Assembly: GCF_016518545.1 (NCBI RefSeq)
Contig: NZ_JACVTO010000007.1
Location: 62,001-126,000, forward strand
DNA from: Pseudomonas sp. S30
GTDB lineage: Bacteria; Pseudomonadota; Gammaproteobacteria; Pseudomonadales; Pseudomonadaceae
Direction of reading: 5' to 3'
Length of the DNA: 64,000 nucleotides
How positions within the stretch are numbered: position 1 is the first letter of the stretch; every line of letters starts with the position of its first letter. Of this stretch, positions 1 through 12,487 are shown piece by piece. Below the pieces are notes generated by a model, which was given only the letters and a program-made list of their open reading frames with translations, was not told the DNA's origin and did not search any database. Both the position numbers and the translations under genes were made by a program.

Positions 1-344
1 GTCTTCATGATGTCGGTGTGCTTGGCACTGCCATGGGTGAAGGGGTTGATGCCCTGCGCCACACCCTCGGGGTTGACGTGGGTGATCAGCTCCAGGCCCA
101 TTTCCTCGACCATCTTGTCGCGGAAGCGGTACATTTCCTGGAATTTCCAGCGGGTGTCGACGTGCATCACGGGAAACGGCAACTTGCCCGGGAAGAAGGC
201 CTTGCGCGCCAGGTGCAGCATCACGGCGGAGTCCTTGCCGATCGAGTACAGCATCACCGGATTGTCGAACTCGGCGGCCACCTCGCGGATGATGTGGATG
301 CTCTCGGCCTCCAGCTGTTTCAAGTGCGTCAGTTTGTCGACCAT
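1..344 (-). CDS. cysD: Sulfate adenylyltransferase subunit 2 (5' part)
   Basis: Small subunit of ATP sulfurylase, which with CysN adenylates sulfate to APS in cytoplasmic sulfate assimilation. The visible 114 codons begin [18 protein letters not shown] and contain the PP-loop motif [10 protein letters not shown] (about residues 34-43), followed by the conserved [10 protein letters not shown] and [17 protein letters not shown] stretches. The gene runs leftward off the window edge, so about two thirds of a roughly 305-residue protein is missing here. The ATG at 344 is chosen because the family normally starts with this MVDKLTHL sequence. cysN would be expected next, outside the window. Confidence 0.93.
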   Translation of the reverse strand, partial: MVDKLTHLKQLEAESIHIIREVAAEFDNPVMLYSIGKDSAVMLHLARKAFFPGKLPFPVMHVDTRWKFQEMYRFRDKMVEEMGLELITHVNPEGVAQGINPFTHGSAKHTDIMK

Positions 345-575
345 GGCTACTCACGTAAAACGATCTTATGGACGGCCAGCGGGCCGTGTTCGAGCCAGGC
401 ACTCTATCACAGGGCCTTCTTCTATCCAGGCGTGGCGCTAGATCGAAAGAATCTAATGATATGACTGCCGGTTTGGCATCGGACCGCGCCAGGCAACAGG
501 TGTGCGACCGCAGGGGCCGGACCGCTGCGCGGCGAGGTGTGGTCCTGCGGTGACAGCGCCGGGTCGGGAGGCCAG

Positions 576-1334
576 CTAGATCGGATTCGGGCAATCGATG
601 AACAGATGCTCCAGGGCGAAACGCCTGGCCAGGTAATCGCCCAAGGCCTGCACGCCATAGCGCTCGGTCGCGTGGTGGCCCGCGGCGATGAAGCTCACGC
701 CGTTTTCCTGCGCACTGTGGAAGGTCTGTTCCGAGGCTTCGCCGCTGATGAACAGGTCGACCCCGGCGGCGATGGCCGCGTCGATGTAGCCCTGGCCTCC
801 CCCGGTGCACCAGCCCACGCGACGGACCATGCCCGGCCCTTCGACCAGCAGGGGCTCGCGCCCCAGCGCTTCGTGCACACGGCGGGCGACATCGCCGGCG
901 GTCATGGGCTCGGCCAGCGAGCCGAGCAGGCCGATCACCTTGGGGTTGTGCGGGTCCAGCGGGCCTTCGACGGTGATGTCGAGCTGGCGGGCCAACTGCA
1001 CGTTGTTGCCGACCTCGGGGTGCACGTCCAGCGGCAGATGGAAGGCCAGCAGGCTGATGTCGTGCTTGAGCAGGGTCTTGATTCGGCGCTGGCGAATGCC
1101 GGTGATGCAGGGGTTTTCACCTTTCCAGAAGTAGCCGTGGTGCACCAGCACCAGGTCGGCCTCGGCCTCGACCGCCGCGTCCAGCAGCGCCTGGCTGGCG
1201 GTGACGCCGCTGACGATGCGCCGCACCTGTGGACGTCCTTCGACTTGCAGGCCGTTGGGGCAGTAATCCTGGATCTTGGCGCTGGCCAGGTAGCGCTCGG
1301 CTTCCTCGACCAGGGTGCTCAGGGCGACAGCCAT
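576..1334 (-). CDS. Nif3-like dinuclear metal centre protein
   Basis: Member of the Nif3/YbgI (DUF34) family, 252 residues, the usual length for the short bacterial form. These proteins form toroidal hexamers with a two-metal site; E. coli YbgI has been linked to GTP cyclohydrolase 1-like activity, but the role here is not established. Metal ligands fit the family: the HHG of LVLVHHGYFWK (about residues 63-65), the AFHLPLD segment (about 98-104) and a C-terminal AAGHHATE with ligands near 219-225. A good AGGAG ribosome site lies 9-13 bases before the ATG at 1334. It is divergent from algW and leads toward cysD. Confidence 0.88.
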   Translation of the reverse strand: MAVALSTLVEEAERYLASAKIQDYCPNGLQVEGRPQVRRIVSGVTASQALLDAAVEAEADLVLVHHGYFWKGENPCITGIRQRRIKTLLKHDISLLAFHLPLDVHPEVGNNVQLARQLDITVEGPLDPHNPKVIGLLGSLAEPMTAGDVARRVHEALGREPLLVEGPGMVRRVGWCTGGGQGYIDAAIAAGVDLFISGEASEQTFHSAQENGVSFIAAGHHATERYGVQALGDYLARRFALEHLFIDCPNPI

Positions 1335-1524
1335 GGGCAGAACTCCTCGTGATTCGTTTCATCAAGCGAGGCAAGGCCTCGTATACTGCGCGCTATTATG
1401 GGTCGCCGTCGGGCTCGGGGAAACCTGCCCGCGTCGGCATCGCCTGCTGCGCAGGTTCGGGTGTATCATCGCGCGCGCTCGCGCTGCACCCCACGGCCCC
1501 CGCCCTACCCCAGGATTTATTCAG

Positions 1525-2691
<1,167 letters not shown>

Positions 2692-2736
2692 CGCCACCAC
2701 AGGCACCGGGCGGTACCTGCGGCGCAGCCGGGGGCG

Positions 2737-3501
2737 TCAGTGCAGGATCTGGCTCAGGAACAGGCGGGTGCGGTCGCTGCGCGGACGGTCGAAGAAGTCG
2801 TCCGGCGCAGCCTGCTCGACGATCTCGCCCTTGTCCATGAAGATCACCCGGTTGGCCACGGTACGGGCGAAGCCCATCTCGTGGGTCACGCAGAGCATGG
2901 TCATGCCGTCCTCGGCCAGGCCGACCATGGTGTCGAGCACTTCCTTGACCATTTCCGGGTCCAGCGCCGAGGTGGGCTCGTCGAACAGCATGATCTTGGG
3001 CTTCATGCACAGCGCGCGGGCGATCGCCACCCGCTGCTGCTGGCCGCCGGACAGCTGGCCCGGGAACTTGTGCGCCTGTTCGGGAATGCGCACCCGCTCC
3101 AGGTAATGCATGGCGATTTCCTCGGCCTTGCGCCGCGGCAGCTTGCGTACCCACATCGGCGCCAGGGTGCAGTTCTCCAGGATGCTCAGGTGCGGGAACA
3201 GGTTGAAGTGCTGGAACACCATGCCCACCTCGCGGCGGATCGCTTCGATCTGCTTGAGGTCGTTGGTCAGCTCCACGCCATCGACCACGATGCGCCCCTG
3301 CTGATGCTCTTCCAGACGGTTCAGGCAGCGGATGGTGGTGGACTTGCCGGAACCGGACGGCCCGCACAGCACGATGCGTTCGCCCTGGCGCACGTTCAGG
3401 TTGATGTCCTTGAGCACGTGGAACTGCCCGTACCACTTGTTCACGCCCTGCATCTGGATGATGCCCTCGGTGCCGAGGCCTTGCTTGATCGCTTCACTCA
3501 T
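2737..3501 (-). CDS. aapP: General L-amino acid ABC transporter ATP-binding protein
   Basis: ATPase subunit of a polar amino acid uptake system of the Aap/Bzt type. It shows Walker [10 protein letters not shown] (about residues 47-55), the signature [15 protein letters not shown] (about 154-168), Walker [14 protein letters not shown] (about 174-186) and the H-loop CVTHEMGFA. The 254-residue length is normal. It is the last gene of a four-gene leftward operon in which only 10 bases separate it from the permease gene upstream, so it should be translated from the same message. Confidence 0.93.
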   Translation of the reverse strand: MSEAIKQGLGTEGIIQMQGVNKWYGQFHVLKDINLNVRQGERIVLCGPSGSGKSTTIRCLNRLEEHQQGRIVVDGVELTNDLKQIEAIRREVGMVFQHFNLFPHLSILENCTLAPMWVRKLPRRKAEEIAMHYLERVRIPEQAHKFPGQLSGGQQQRVAIARALCMKPKIMLFDEPTSALDPEMVKEVLDTMVGLAEDGMTMLCVTHEMGFARTVANRVIFMDKGEIVEQAAPDDFFDRPRSDRTRLFLSQILH

Positions 3502-3511
3502 CTCGAAACTC

Positions 3512-4609
3512 CTAACGCTTGTGGCCGGTGTCCAGCGTGCGCTCCAGGTGCATGGAGTAACGCGACATGGCGAAACAGAAAATCCAGTAGACCAGGGCGG
3601 CGAACACGTAGCCCTCGGTGGCCATGCCCAGCCAGGCAGGGTCTGCGGTGGCCTGGCGGGTGCTGTTGAGCAGGTCGAACAGGCCGATGATGATGACCAG
3701 GCTGGTGTCCTTGAACAGCGCGATGAAGGTGTTGACGATGCCGGGAATCACCAGCTTCAGGGCCTGGGGCAGAATCACCAGCCCCATCGCGCGCCAGTAG
3801 CCCAGGCCCATGGCCGAGGCCGCCTCGTATTGGCCCTTGGGAATGGCCTGCAGACCGCCGCGCACCACTTCGGCGACATAGGCCGATTCGAACAGGATGA
3901 CGAAGATCATCGCCCGCAGCAGCTTGTCGAAGCTGGTGCCTTCGGGCATGAACAACGGCAGCATCACCGAGGACATGAACAGCACGGTGATCAGCGGGAT
4001 ACCGCGCCAGAACTCGATGAAGGTCACCGAGACCGCCTTGACCACCGGCAAGTTGGAACGCCGGCCCAGAGCCAGCAGGATGCCCAGCGGCAGGGCCGCC
4101 GCGATGCCCACCGTGGCGATCACCAGGGTCAGCATCAGCCCGCCCCACTGCTGGGTGGGCACCACGGCCAGGCCGAAGCTGCCGCCGTGCAGCAGCAGGT
4201 AGGCCAGTACCGGGTACAGCACCAGGTAGCCGATGCCGTAGGGCACCTTGCGCGGGACGCGGCGAATGAACAGCGGCGCGGCGCCGATCACGCCCAACCA
4301 GACGGTCAGGTCCACCCGCCAGCGCAGCTCGACGGGATAGTAGCCATACATGAACTGGCCGAAGCGCTGCTGGACGAACACCCAGCAGGCGCCTTGGGCG
4401 GTACAATCGGCGCGGGTGGTGCCTGCCCAGTTGGCTTGCAGCAGCGCCCACTGCACCAGCGGCGGCACGATCAGCCAGATCAGGTACAGCGCGAACAGTG
4501 TCAGCAGGGTGTTGATCCAGCTGGAGAACAGGTTGGCACGCAACCAGGCCAGCACGCCGACGCTCTTGATCGGCGGCGGCATATCGGGTTTGAACACATG
4601 GGTCGTCAT
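3512..4609 (-). CDS. aapM: General L-amino acid ABC transporter permease AapM
   Basis: Second membrane permease of the Aap-type amino acid importer, 365 residues. Like other AapM/BztC proteins it is longer than HisM-type permeases, with extra N-terminal membrane segments before the BPD_transp_1 core. The EAA loop is visible as [22 protein letters not shown] (about residues 265-286), which docks to the ATPase AapP. It lies between aapQ and aapP with 10-base gaps on both sides, consistent with one operon. Confidence 0.92.
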   Translation of the reverse strand: MTTHVFKPDMPPPIKSVGVLAWLRANLFSSWINTLLTLFALYLIWLIVPPLVQWALLQANWAGTTRADCTAQGACWVFVQQRFGQFMYGYYPVELRWRVDLTVWLGVIGAAPLFIRRVPRKVPYGIGYLVLYPVLAYLLLHGGSFGLAVVPTQQWGGLMLTLVIATVGIAAALPLGILLALGRRSNLPVVKAVSVTFIEFWRGIPLITVLFMSSVMLPLFMPEGTSFDKLLRAMIFVILFESAYVAEVVRGGLQAIPKGQYEAASAMGLGYWRAMGLVILPQALKLVIPGIVNTFIALFKDTSLVIIIGLFDLLNSTRQATADPAWLGMATEGYVFAALVYWIFCFAMSRYSMHLERTLDTGHKR

Positions 4610-4619
4610 GCGCCGCTCC

Positions 4620-5798
4620 TCAACGTTCGATCAGCGCGATGCGCTTGTTGTAGAGATTCATCAGCACGGAGATGGCGATGCTGATCGTCAGGTACACGCC
4701 CATGGTGATGGCCATGACCTCCACCGACTGGCCGGTCTGGTTCAACACGGTGCCGGCGAACAGCGAGACCAGCTCGGGATAGCCGATCACCGCGGCCAGC
4801 GACGAGTTCTTGATCAGGTTGAGGTATTGGCTGGTCAAGGGCGGAATGATCACCCGCATCGCCTGGGGGATGATCACTTTGCGCAGGGTCGGTCCTTCGC
4901 GAAGCCCCAGCGAGCGGGCGGCCTCGGTCTGTCCATGGCTGACCGAGCGGATACCGGCGCGCACGATCTCGGCGATGAAGGCGGCGGTGTAGATCGACAG
5001 CGCCAGGGTCAGGGCGAGGAACTCGGGAATCAGCACCCAGCCGCCGGTGAAGTTGAAGCCCTTGAGCTGCGGCACCTCCCACTGAACGGGGCTGCCGAAC
5101 AGCAGCACGCTCAGGCCGGGAATACCGATGAGCAGCAGCAGGCCGACCCAGAACGTGTGGAAGGGCTGGCCGGTCTCGTCGAAACGTCGGTTGGCCAGGC
5201 GGACCATCGCGACGATGGCCAGCAGCGCGAGCAGCAGGGCAGCGACGAAGGGCCAGAAGCCCCCGGCCATCGACGCACCGGGCATGTTCACGCCGCGGCT
5301 ACTGATGAACAACAGGTCGTCGATGTTGATGCTGCCGCGCGGCCCTGGCAATGCAGTGAAGACGGCGAAATACCAGAAGAGGATCTGCAGCAGCGGCGGG
5401 ATGTTGCGGAAGATCTCGACATACACCGCTGCGAGCTTGCCGATCATCCAGTTGGATGACAGCCGGGCAACACCGATGACGAAGCCCAGGATCGTCGCCA
5501 GGACGATCCCGATGACGCTGGCCAGCAGGGTGTTGAGCAGGCCGACCAGCAGCACGCGGGCATAGGTGTCGGTCTCGCTGTAGTCGATCAGGTGCTGGGC
5601 GATGCCGAAGCCGGCGCTGCGCTCGAGAAAGTCGAAGCCCGAGGTGATGCCCCGGTGCTGCATGTTGGCCTGGGTGTTATGGATGAGAAACCAGCCCAGC
5701 GCGATCACGGCCACGACCGTGATGCCCTGGAACAGCCACGCACGCACGCGCGGATCGCTCAGGGACAACCCCTGGCGTGCGTCGATTGGATCGTTCAT
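4620..5798 (-). CDS. aapQ: General L-amino acid ABC transporter permease AapQ
   Basis: First permease subunit of the Aap amino acid importer, 392 residues. The BPD_transp_1 core is interrupted by the large insertion typical of AapQ/BztB. The EAA-type loop reads EAARSLGLREGPTLRKVIIPQ near residues 320-340. The frame extends upstream to a TTG, but ATG 5798 (MNDPIDARQ) is preferred because a GGGG-rich ribosome site sits a few bases before it. It pairs with AapM to form the transmembrane channel. Confidence 0.91.
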   Translation of the reverse strand: MNDPIDARQGLSLSDPRVRAWLFQGITVVAVIALGWFLIHNTQANMQHRGITSGFDFLERSAGFGIAQHLIDYSETDTYARVLLVGLLNTLLASVIGIVLATILGFVIGVARLSSNWMIGKLAAVYVEIFRNIPPLLQILFWYFAVFTALPGPRGSINIDDLLFISSRGVNMPGASMAGGFWPFVAALLLALLAIVAMVRLANRRFDETGQPFHTFWVGLLLLIGIPGLSVLLFGSPVQWEVPQLKGFNFTGGWVLIPEFLALTLALSIYTAAFIAEIVRAGIRSVSHGQTEAARSLGLREGPTLRKVIIPQAMRVIIPPLTSQYLNLIKNSSLAAVIGYPELVSLFAGTVLNQTGQSVEVMAITMGVYLTISIAISVLMNLYNKRIALIER

Positions 5799-5865
5799 GT
5801 AGTGCCCCGAAAACAAGGGTTGGAACGCCCTGCGACGCCACCGATGGCGCCGCAGGCGGCAGGGA

Positions 5866-6894
5866 TCAGCGCACCGGCGGTGCGTACTGGATTCCGCCGT
5901 TGTTCCACAGCGCGTTCAGGCCGCGGTCGATCTGCAGCGGGGTGCTCTTGCCCAGGTTCTTCTCGAACACTTCGCCGTAGTTGCCCACCTGCTTGACGAT
6001 CTGCACCACCCAGTCCTTGGGCAGCTTCAGGTCCTTGCCGTACTCGCCGTCGGCGCCGAGCATGCGGGCGACGTCTGGGTTCTTGGTGGACTTGGCCTCG
6101 GCCTCGACATTCTTGGAGCTGATACCGGCCTCCTCGGCGTTGAGCATGGCGAACAGGGTCCAGCGCACGATGCTGAACCAGTCTTCGTCGCCCTTGCGCA
6201 CCACCGGACCCAACGGCTCCTTGGAGATGGTTTCCGGCAGAACCACGTAGTCGTCAGGCGACGCCAGCTTGGAGCGCTGTGCGTAGAGCTGCGACTTGTC
6301 CGAGGTCAACACGTCGCAGCGCCCGGATTCGAGCGACTTGGCGCTTTCATCGGAGGTGTCGAAGGTGATGGGGGTGTATTTCAGACCGTTGGCGCGGAAA
6401 TAGTCGGAGACGTTGAGCTCGGTGGTGGTGCCGGCCTGGATGCAGATGGTCGCGCCGTCCAGCTCCTTGGCGCTCTTGACGCCCAGCTTGTTGTTGACCA
6501 GGAAACCGATGCCGTCGTAATAGGTGACGCCGGTGAACACCAGGCCCATGCCGGCATCGCGCGAGCTGGTCCAGGTGGTGTTGCGCGACAGTACGTCGAC
6601 CTCGCCCGACTGCAGGGCGGTGAAACGTTCCTTGGCGTTGAGCTGACTGAACTTGACCTTGCCGGCATCGCCGAACACGGCCGCTGCCACGGCGCGGCAG
6701 ACATCGGCGTCGATGCCGATGATCTTGCCCTGAGCGTCAGGTACGGAAAAACCAGGGAGGCCATCGCTCACGCCACACTGCACGAAGCCCTTCTTCTTCA
6801 CCGCATCGAGCGTGGCTCCGGCCTGCGCGGTGCTCACGGCACCCAGGGCGGCGGCGGCGGTCAGGACAGCCAGCGTGGTTTTCAACATCTTCAT
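5866..6894 (-). CDS. aapJ: General L-amino acid-binding periplasmic protein
   Basis: Periplasmic solute-binding protein (SBP_bac_3 family) that delivers amino acids to the AapQ-AapM-AapP transporter. The 342-residue precursor has a clear signal peptide ending near TAQA-GATLDAVKK, then the family motifs GVSDGLPGFSVPD and CRAVAAAVFGD. ATG 6894 is used because GGAGG stands six bases before it; two TTG codons just upstream belong to that spacer. First gene of the operon, so the promoter should lie in the gap upstream. By family this is the broad-specificity component; exact substrates cannot be read from sequence. Confidence 0.93.
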   Translation of the reverse strand: MKMLKTTLAVLTAAAALGAVSTAQAGATLDAVKKKGFVQCGVSDGLPGFSVPDAQGKIIGIDADVCRAVAAAVFGDAGKVKFSQLNAKERFTALQSGEVDVLSRNTTWTSSRDAGMGLVFTGVTYYDGIGFLVNNKLGVKSAKELDGATICIQAGTTTELNVSDYFRANGLKYTPITFDTSDESAKSLESGRCDVLTSDKSQLYAQRSKLASPDDYVVLPETISKEPLGPVVRKGDEDWFSIVRWTLFAMLNAEEAGISSKNVEAEAKSTKNPDVARMLGADGEYGKDLKLPKDWVVQIVKQVGNYGEVFEKNLGKSTPLQIDRGLNALWNNGGIQYAPPVR

Positions 6895-7886
<992 letters not shown>

Positions 7887-7988
7887 TTTCCCACGCGCCT
7901 GTAGCCCCAGGCGCATTGAACTACGCCGAGCCTGGTTCTTGCATTACACTGCCCGGCGTACATTCCTCAATCAGTTGACGAGACGACC

Positions 7989-9443
7989 GTGCTCAAGGCA
8001 CTCAAGAAACTATTCGGCAAGGCAGACGTCGCCCCACAGACCGTCGCGCCCGCTGCCCCCGTGATCGCCCCTGCCCCGCCAGCGGCCGCCCTGCGCGCTT
8101 CGAAGCTGGTCGAGCGCACCACCGCACCTGCTGCCGTCGCGCAGCCAGCGCCCCAGCCTGCGGCCAGCGTGACTCAAGCGCCCCGGGAAAAACCTCGCCG
8201 CGAGCGCAAACCCAAGCCTCAGGCCAGCCTGTGGAAGCTCGAAGACTTCGTGGTCCCCCCGCAGGAGGGCAAGACTCGCTTTCACGACTTCAAGCTCTCC
8301 AGCGAGCTGATGCACGCCATTCATGACCTCGGCTTTCCCTACTGCACGCCTATCCAGGCGCAGGTGCTGGGCCATACCCTGCGTGGCCAGGACGCGATCG
8401 GCCGGGCGCAGACCGGTACCGGCAAGACCGCCGCGTTCCTGATCTCGATCATCGCGCAATTGCAGCAGACGCCACCGCCCAGGGAGCGCTACATGGGCGA
8501 GCCACGGGCGCTGATCATCGCACCGACCCGCGAGCTGGTGGTGCAGATCGCCAAGGACGCCGAGGCCCTGACCCGCTACAGCGGGCTGAACGTGATGAGC
8601 TTCGTGGGCGGCATGGAGTACGACAAGCAGCTCAAGGCCCTGGAAAAACGCTACTGCGACATCCTCGTGGCCACGCCGGGACGTCTGCTGGACTTCCAGC
8701 AGCGCGGCGAGGTCCACCTGGACATGGTCGAAGTGATGGTGCTGGACGAGGCCGACCGCATGCTCGACATGGGCTTCATCCCGCAGGTTCGGCAGATCAT
8801 CCGCCAGACTCCGCCCAAGAGCGAGCGGCAGACGCTGCTGTTCTCCGCCACCTTCACCGACGATGTGATGAACCTGGCCAAGCAGTGGACCACGGACCCG
8901 GCCATCGTCGAGATCGAGCCGGAGAACGTCGCCAGCGAAACCGTCGAGCAGCATGTCTACGCCGTGGCCGGCAGCGACAAGTACAAGCTGCTGTACAACC
9001 TGGTTTCGCAGAACCAGTGGCAACGGGTGATGGTCTTCGCCAACCGCAAGGACGAAGTGCGGCGCATCGAGGAGAGGCTGGTACGCGATGGCATCAATGC
9101 GGCTCAGCTGTCCGGCGACGTGCCGCAGCACAAGCGCATCCGTACCCTGGAGAGCTTCCGCGAAGGCCGCATCACCGTGCTGGTGGCCACCGACGTGGCT
9201 GGGCGCGGGATCCATATCGACGGCATCAGCCACGTGATCAACTTCACCCTGCCGGAAGATCCGGACGACTACGTGCACCGCATCGGTCGAACCGGACGGG
9301 CCGGCACCAGCGGCGTGTCGATCAGCTTCGCTGGCGAGGACGACTCCTACCAGCTGCCGGCGATCGAGCAATTGCTGGGGCGCAAGATCAAGTGCGAGAT
9401 GCCGCCGGACGAGCTGCTCACTGCGGTGCCGCGCAAGGGCTAG
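7989..9443 (+). CDS. rhlB: DEAD-box ATP-dependent RNA helicase (RhlB-like)
   Basis: RNA helicase of 484 residues beginning with GTG. An Ala/Pro-rich, basic N-terminal extension (about 1-90) precedes a complete helicase core: Q motif ([10 protein letters not shown]), motif [14 protein letters not shown], motif [15 protein letters not shown], motif III FSATF, and in the second domain [14 protein letters not shown] and [10 protein letters not shown]. RhlB helps unwind structured mRNA for degradation with RNase E/PNPase. Conserved Pseudomonas position beside the moa genes supports the name, but RhlE-type helicases are similar. Confidence 0.85.
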   Translation: MLKALKKLFGKADVAPQTVAPAAPVIAPAPPAAALRASKLVERTTAPAAVAQPAPQPAASVTQAPREKPRRERKPKPQASLWKLEDFVVPPQEGKTRFHDFKLSSELMHAIHDLGFPYCTPIQAQVLGHTLRGQDAIGRAQTGTGKTAAFLISIIAQLQQTPPPRERYMGEPRALIIAPTRELVVQIAKDAEALTRYSGLNVMSFVGGMEYDKQLKALEKRYCDILVATPGRLLDFQQRGEVHLDMVEVMVLDEADRMLDMGFIPQVRQIIRQTPPKSERQTLLFSATFTDDVMNLAKQWTTDPAIVEIEPENVASETVEQHVYAVAGSDKYKLLYNLVSQNQWQRVMVFANRKDEVRRIEERLVRDGINAAQLSGDVPQHKRIRTLESFREGRITVLVATDVAGRGIHIDGISHVINFTLPEDPDDYVHRIGRTGRAGTSGVSISFAGEDDSYQLPAIEQLLGRKIKCEMPPDELLTAVPRKG

Positions 9444-9515
9444 TGGCCGCAGGCTCGGCGAGCGAGCGGCCTTGGCGGACCGCTACGCGCTCGATCGCCG
9501 GTGCCTTCGACAGCG

Positions 9516-9965
9516 CTAGCGCCAGCGGCCCGCCGCGTCCTGGTCGCTCTGCCGGCCTTCGACCCAGCGCGGCCCGTCCCGGGTGTCTTCCTTCTTCCAG
9601 AACGGCGCACGGGTCTTGAGGTAATCCATGATGAAATCGCAGGCTTCGAACGCCGCCTGGCGATGGGCGCTGGCGACGCCGACGAACACGATCGGCTCAC
9701 CGGGCGCCAGGGCGCCGATGCGATGCAGCACCTGGACCTTGAGCAGCGGCCAGCGCTGCTCGGCCTCGCCGAGGATCTTGAGCAGCGCTTTTTCGGTCAT
9801 GCCCGGATAGTGCTCGAGAAACAGGCCCGCCACGTCCCGGCCGTCGTTGAAGTCGCGCACGTAGCCGACGAACCCGACCACCGCGCCCACTCCCACATTG
9901 GCGGCATGCAGCGCATTGAGCAACTGGCCGGGATCGAACGGTGCCTGCTGTACCTGCACGCCCAT
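9516..9965 (-). CDS. moaE: Molybdopterin synthase catalytic subunit
   Basis: Large subunit of molybdopterin synthase, which transfers sulfur from the MoaD thiocarboxylate to precursor Z (cPMP). 149 residues, normal length. Conserved segments include VGAVVGFVGYVRDFNDG (about 24-40), LFLEHYPGMTEKAL and the active-site region SAHRQAAFEACDFIMDYLKTRAPFWKKE with the essential lysines. ATG 9965 is chosen over an upstream TTG. It follows moaD with a two-base gap, so the two subunits are co-translated. Confidence 0.93.
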   Translation of the reverse strand: MGVQVQQAPFDPGQLLNALHAANVGVGAVVGFVGYVRDFNDGRDVAGLFLEHYPGMTEKALLKILGEAEQRWPLLKVQVLHRIGALAPGEPIVFVGVASAHRQAAFEACDFIMDYLKTRAPFWKKEDTRDGPRWVEGRQSDQDAAGRWR

Positions 9966-9967
9966 GT

Positions 9968-10213
9968 TCAACCCCCCGTGACCGGTGGAAAGAACGCCAC
10001 TTCATCGCCGTCCTCGACAGGCTCATCGAGCCGGCACAGTTCTTCGTTGCGGGCGCACATCAGGTTCGGCTCGGCGAGCACCGCGTAGGCCTCGCCTCTG
10101 GCGAGCAGCGCCTGGCGCACGTCGTCGAGCACCTTGAAATCACCTTGCAACGATTCGCCATCGCATCCCAGCCGCTCACGATAGCGGGCGAAGTACAACG
10201 CCTGGATGTTCAT
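9968..10213 (-). CDS. moaD: Molybdopterin synthase sulfur carrier subunit
   Basis: Ubiquitin-fold sulfur carrier of 81 residues that ends in the obligatory Gly-Gly (FFPPVTGG), which MoeB adenylates and a sulfurtransferase converts to a thiocarboxylate. Start [16 protein letters not shown]; its ATG overlaps the moaC stop by one base (TGATG), indicating translational coupling. Small but well supported by the terminal motif and by lying between moaC and moaE. Confidence 0.93.
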   Translation of the reverse strand: MNIQALYFARYRERLGCDGESLQGDFKVLDDVRQALLARGEAYAVLAEPNLMCARNEELCRLDEPVEDGDEVAFFPPVTGG

Positions 10214-10683
10214 CACGCCTGCACCTGGTAGTGGCCGCTCTTGCCGCCGAGCTTTTCCAGCAGTCGCACCTGCTCGATGACCATGCCCTTGTCGACGGCC
10301 TTGCACATGTCGTAGATCGTCAGCGCCGCCACGCTGGCGGCGGTGAGGGCTTCCATTTCCACGCCGGTCTGGCCGGCGAGCTTGCAGCGGGCGCGGATGT
10401 GCACGGTGTCCTGTCCTTCGGCGCTCAGCTCGACCTTGACGCTGGTGAGCATCAGCGGGTGGCACAGCGGGATCAGCTCGCTGGTCTTCTTCGCCGCCTG
10501 GATGCCGGCGATGCGCGCCACGGCGAACACGTCGCCCTTGGGGTGCTCACCGTCGACGATCATGCGCAAGGTGCTGGGCAGCATGCGCACCCGCGCCTCG
10601 GCGGTCGCCTCGCGGGCGGTCACGGCTTTTTCAGTGACGTCGACCATGTTGGCGCGTCCCTGGGAATCGAGATGGGTCAGCAC
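10213..10683 (-). CDS. moaC: Cyclic pyranopterin monophosphate synthase MoaC
   Basis: Converts 3',8-cH2GTP made by MoaA into cyclic pyranopterin monophosphate, the first stable molybdenum cofactor intermediate. The 156-residue protein carries the family signature [23 protein letters not shown] (about 111-133), plus the [13 protein letters not shown] motif and [17 protein letters not shown] start it at GTG 10683 (VLTHLDSQG), which has AGGAG seven bases upstream and aligns with E. coli MoaC. First gene of moaC-moaD-moaE. Confidence 0.92.
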   Translation of the reverse strand: MLTHLDSQGRANMVDVTEKAVTAREATAEARVRMLPSTLRMIVDGEHPKGDVFAVARIAGIQAAKKTSELIPLCHPLMLTSVKVELSAEGQDTVHIRARCKLAGQTGVEMEALTAASVAALTIYDMCKAVDKGMVIEQVRLLEKLGGKSGHYQVQA

Positions 10684-10744
10684 TGCTCTGCTCCTGTGGC
10701 GCAAATGCAGAGTGTAAACCCGTGCCGGGCAGAAGTGCAGGCGC

Positions 10745-10779
10745 AAAAAAAAAGGCGCCGCGGTCGAACCCGCGGCGCC
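10745..10779 (-). terminator. Intrinsic terminator of the phoH-like gene
   Basis: A perfect 10-bp GC stem (10754-10763 with 10770-10779, six-base loop) is followed on the minus strand by an unbroken run of nine T (A run at 10745-10753). It begins 11 bases after the stop codon of the PIN-PhoH gene and separates it from moaC. Confidence 0.9.
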
Positions 10780-10789
10780 GGGTGCAGCG

Positions 10790-12184
10790 CTACATGTGCG
10801 ACTCGGCGTACTCGGCCAGTACCGAGCGCGGTACCCCTTGCAGGGTGATATGCACGCCATGGGGGAAGTCCTTGAACCGCTCGGTGAGGTAGGTCAGGCC
10901 CGAGCTGGTGGCGGACAGGTAGGGAGTGTCGATCTGCGCCAGGTTGCCCAGGCAGACCACCTTGGAGCCAGCGCCTGCACGGGTGATGATGGTTTTCATC
11001 TGGTGCGGGGTGAGGTTCTGGCATTCATCGATGAGGATCAGGCTCTGCTGGAAACTGCGCCCGCGGATGTAGTTCAGCGACTTGAACTGCAATGGAACCC
11101 GTTCGAGGATGTATTCCACGCTGCCGTGGGTACTCTCGTCATCCATGTGCAGGGCTTCGAGGTTGTCGGTGATCGCGCCCAGCCAAGGCTCCATCTTCTC
11201 GGCCTCGGTGCCGGGCAGGAAGCCGATCTCCTGGTCCAGCCCCTGCACGCTGCGGGTGGCGATGATGCGCCGGTAGCGCTTGCTGACCATGGTCTGCTCG
11301 ATGGCAGCGGCCAGGGCCAGGATGGTCTTGCCCGAGCCGGCCGCGCCAGTGAGGTTGACCAGGTGGATGTCCGGGTCGAGCAAGGCGAACAGTGCCAGGC
11401 TCTGGTGGATGTCACGCGGCTTGAGGCCCCAGGCTTCCTGATGCAGCAGCGGCTCCTGGTGCAGGTCGAGCAGCAGCAGTTCGCCCTCGCGCGCGCCCTT
11501 TATCCAGCCGACGAAGCCCTGCTCGTCGATGATGAACTCGTTGACGTGCACCGCCGGCAGCGGCTCGCTCAGTTGCACCCGATGCCAGGTGCGGCCGCGC
11601 TCCTGGCGTGTGTCGACCTTGCTGACACGGTCCCAGAACGAGCCGCTGACCGAGTGGTAGCCCTTGGACAACAGCGAGACGTCGTCGACCAGCTGATCGG
11701 TGCTGTAGTCCTCGGCGGCGATGCCGCAGGCCCGCGCCTTCAGGCGCATGTTGATGTCTTTGGTGACCAGTACCACGTCCAGGTCGGCACGGCGGCTGCG
11801 CAGTTCCAGCAGCTGGTTGATGATGATGTTGTCGTTCAGATGCTCGGGCAGCAGCCGCGAAGGCTCGTGACGCGGGCTCATCAGGATCGACAGCGAGCCT
11901 TTGGGCCCACCCTTGCCACGCTGGATCGGCACGCCCTGCTCGACGTCGGTAGGCGAGGCCTCGCCCAGGGTCTGGTCGATCAGGCGGATGGCCTGGCGAC
12001 ATTCGGCGGCGATGGTCTGCTTGCCGGTCTTGAGCTTGTCCAGTTCCTCCAGCACCGTCATCGGGATGGCGACGTGGTGCTCCTCGAAATTGAGCAGGGC
12101 ATTGGGGTCGTGTATCAGGACGTTGGTATCGAGGACATACAGGATGGGCTTGGTGGAGGAAAGGTTGCGTCCTTGGTCATCCAT
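10790..12184 (-). CDS. PIN domain-PhoH family protein (PhoH2-type)
   Basis: 464-residue fusion of an N-terminal PIN ribonuclease domain and a C-terminal PhoH ATPase. The PIN part starts [13 protein letters not shown] with the first catalytic Asp, then VLEELDKLK and [15 protein letters not shown] with later acidic residues (about 14-150). The PhoH part has Walker [14 protein letters not shown] (near 263-275) and [23 protein letters not shown] as Walker B region (near 385-407). Mycobacterial PhoH2 proteins with this layout are RNA helicase/RNases; the Pseudomonas role is not defined. It ends at a strong terminator. Confidence 0.88.
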   Translation of the reverse strand: MDDQGRNLSSTKPILYVLDTNVLIHDPNALLNFEEHHVAIPMTVLEELDKLKTGKQTIAAECRQAIRLIDQTLGEASPTDVEQGVPIQRGKGGPKGSLSILMSPRHEPSRLLPEHLNDNIIINQLLELRSRRADLDVVLVTKDINMRLKARACGIAAEDYSTDQLVDDVSLLSKGYHSVSGSFWDRVSKVDTRQERGRTWHRVQLSEPLPAVHVNEFIIDEQGFVGWIKGAREGELLLLDLHQEPLLHQEAWGLKPRDIHQSLALFALLDPDIHLVNLTGAAGSGKTILALAAAIEQTMVSKRYRRIIATRSVQGLDQEIGFLPGTEAEKMEPWLGAITDNLEALHMDDESTHGSVEYILERVPLQFKSLNYIRGRSFQQSLILIDECQNLTPHQMKTIITRAGAGSKVVCLGNLAQIDTPYLSATSSGLTYLTERFKDFPHGVHITLQGVPRSVLAEYAESHM

Positions 12185-12487
12185 ACTCGTTCACCTTGTG
12201 TGAAAGCAAGACGGCACAGGCGTGCTGCGCCGCAGAGTGACCGCCGTTCTCCCCGTATCCGCGTCGTTACGGGCGGGGAGCGCACCTGGCAAAGGAGGGC
12301 CTGGATGACGCCACCTGTGCTGCAGGAATCGGCTGTCTGACTCCTTCATACCGCAAAAGACATGACGGAAAAAAGACTTTTTTAGCGGCGGTGAAGTTTA
12401 TTTCGTCGAGTGACGAGCACCCTTGGCGTCAGGCCCAAGGGCGACTACAGTCAGGGATGGGCTTGCGCGTCGCGGTTGCCGGCCCGC
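12185..12487. other. Intergenic gap between phoH-like and deacetylase-like genes
   Basis: 303 bases. It holds the promoter region of the leftward phoH-like gene and the downstream region of the deacetylase-like gene. A short inverted repeat, CCCTTGG (12420-12426) with CCAAGGG (12435-12441), lies about 50 bases after the deacetylase stop; it lacks a T run, so I do not call it a terminator. An A6/T6 stretch at 12368-12382 is the only other feature. No supported gene. Confidence 0.5.

Noticed and set aside
12368..12382. A6/T6 inverted run as a phoH promoter or terminator
   Set aside because: No GC stem and no matching -10/-35 pair at a fitting distance; chance in an AT-richer gap is enough.
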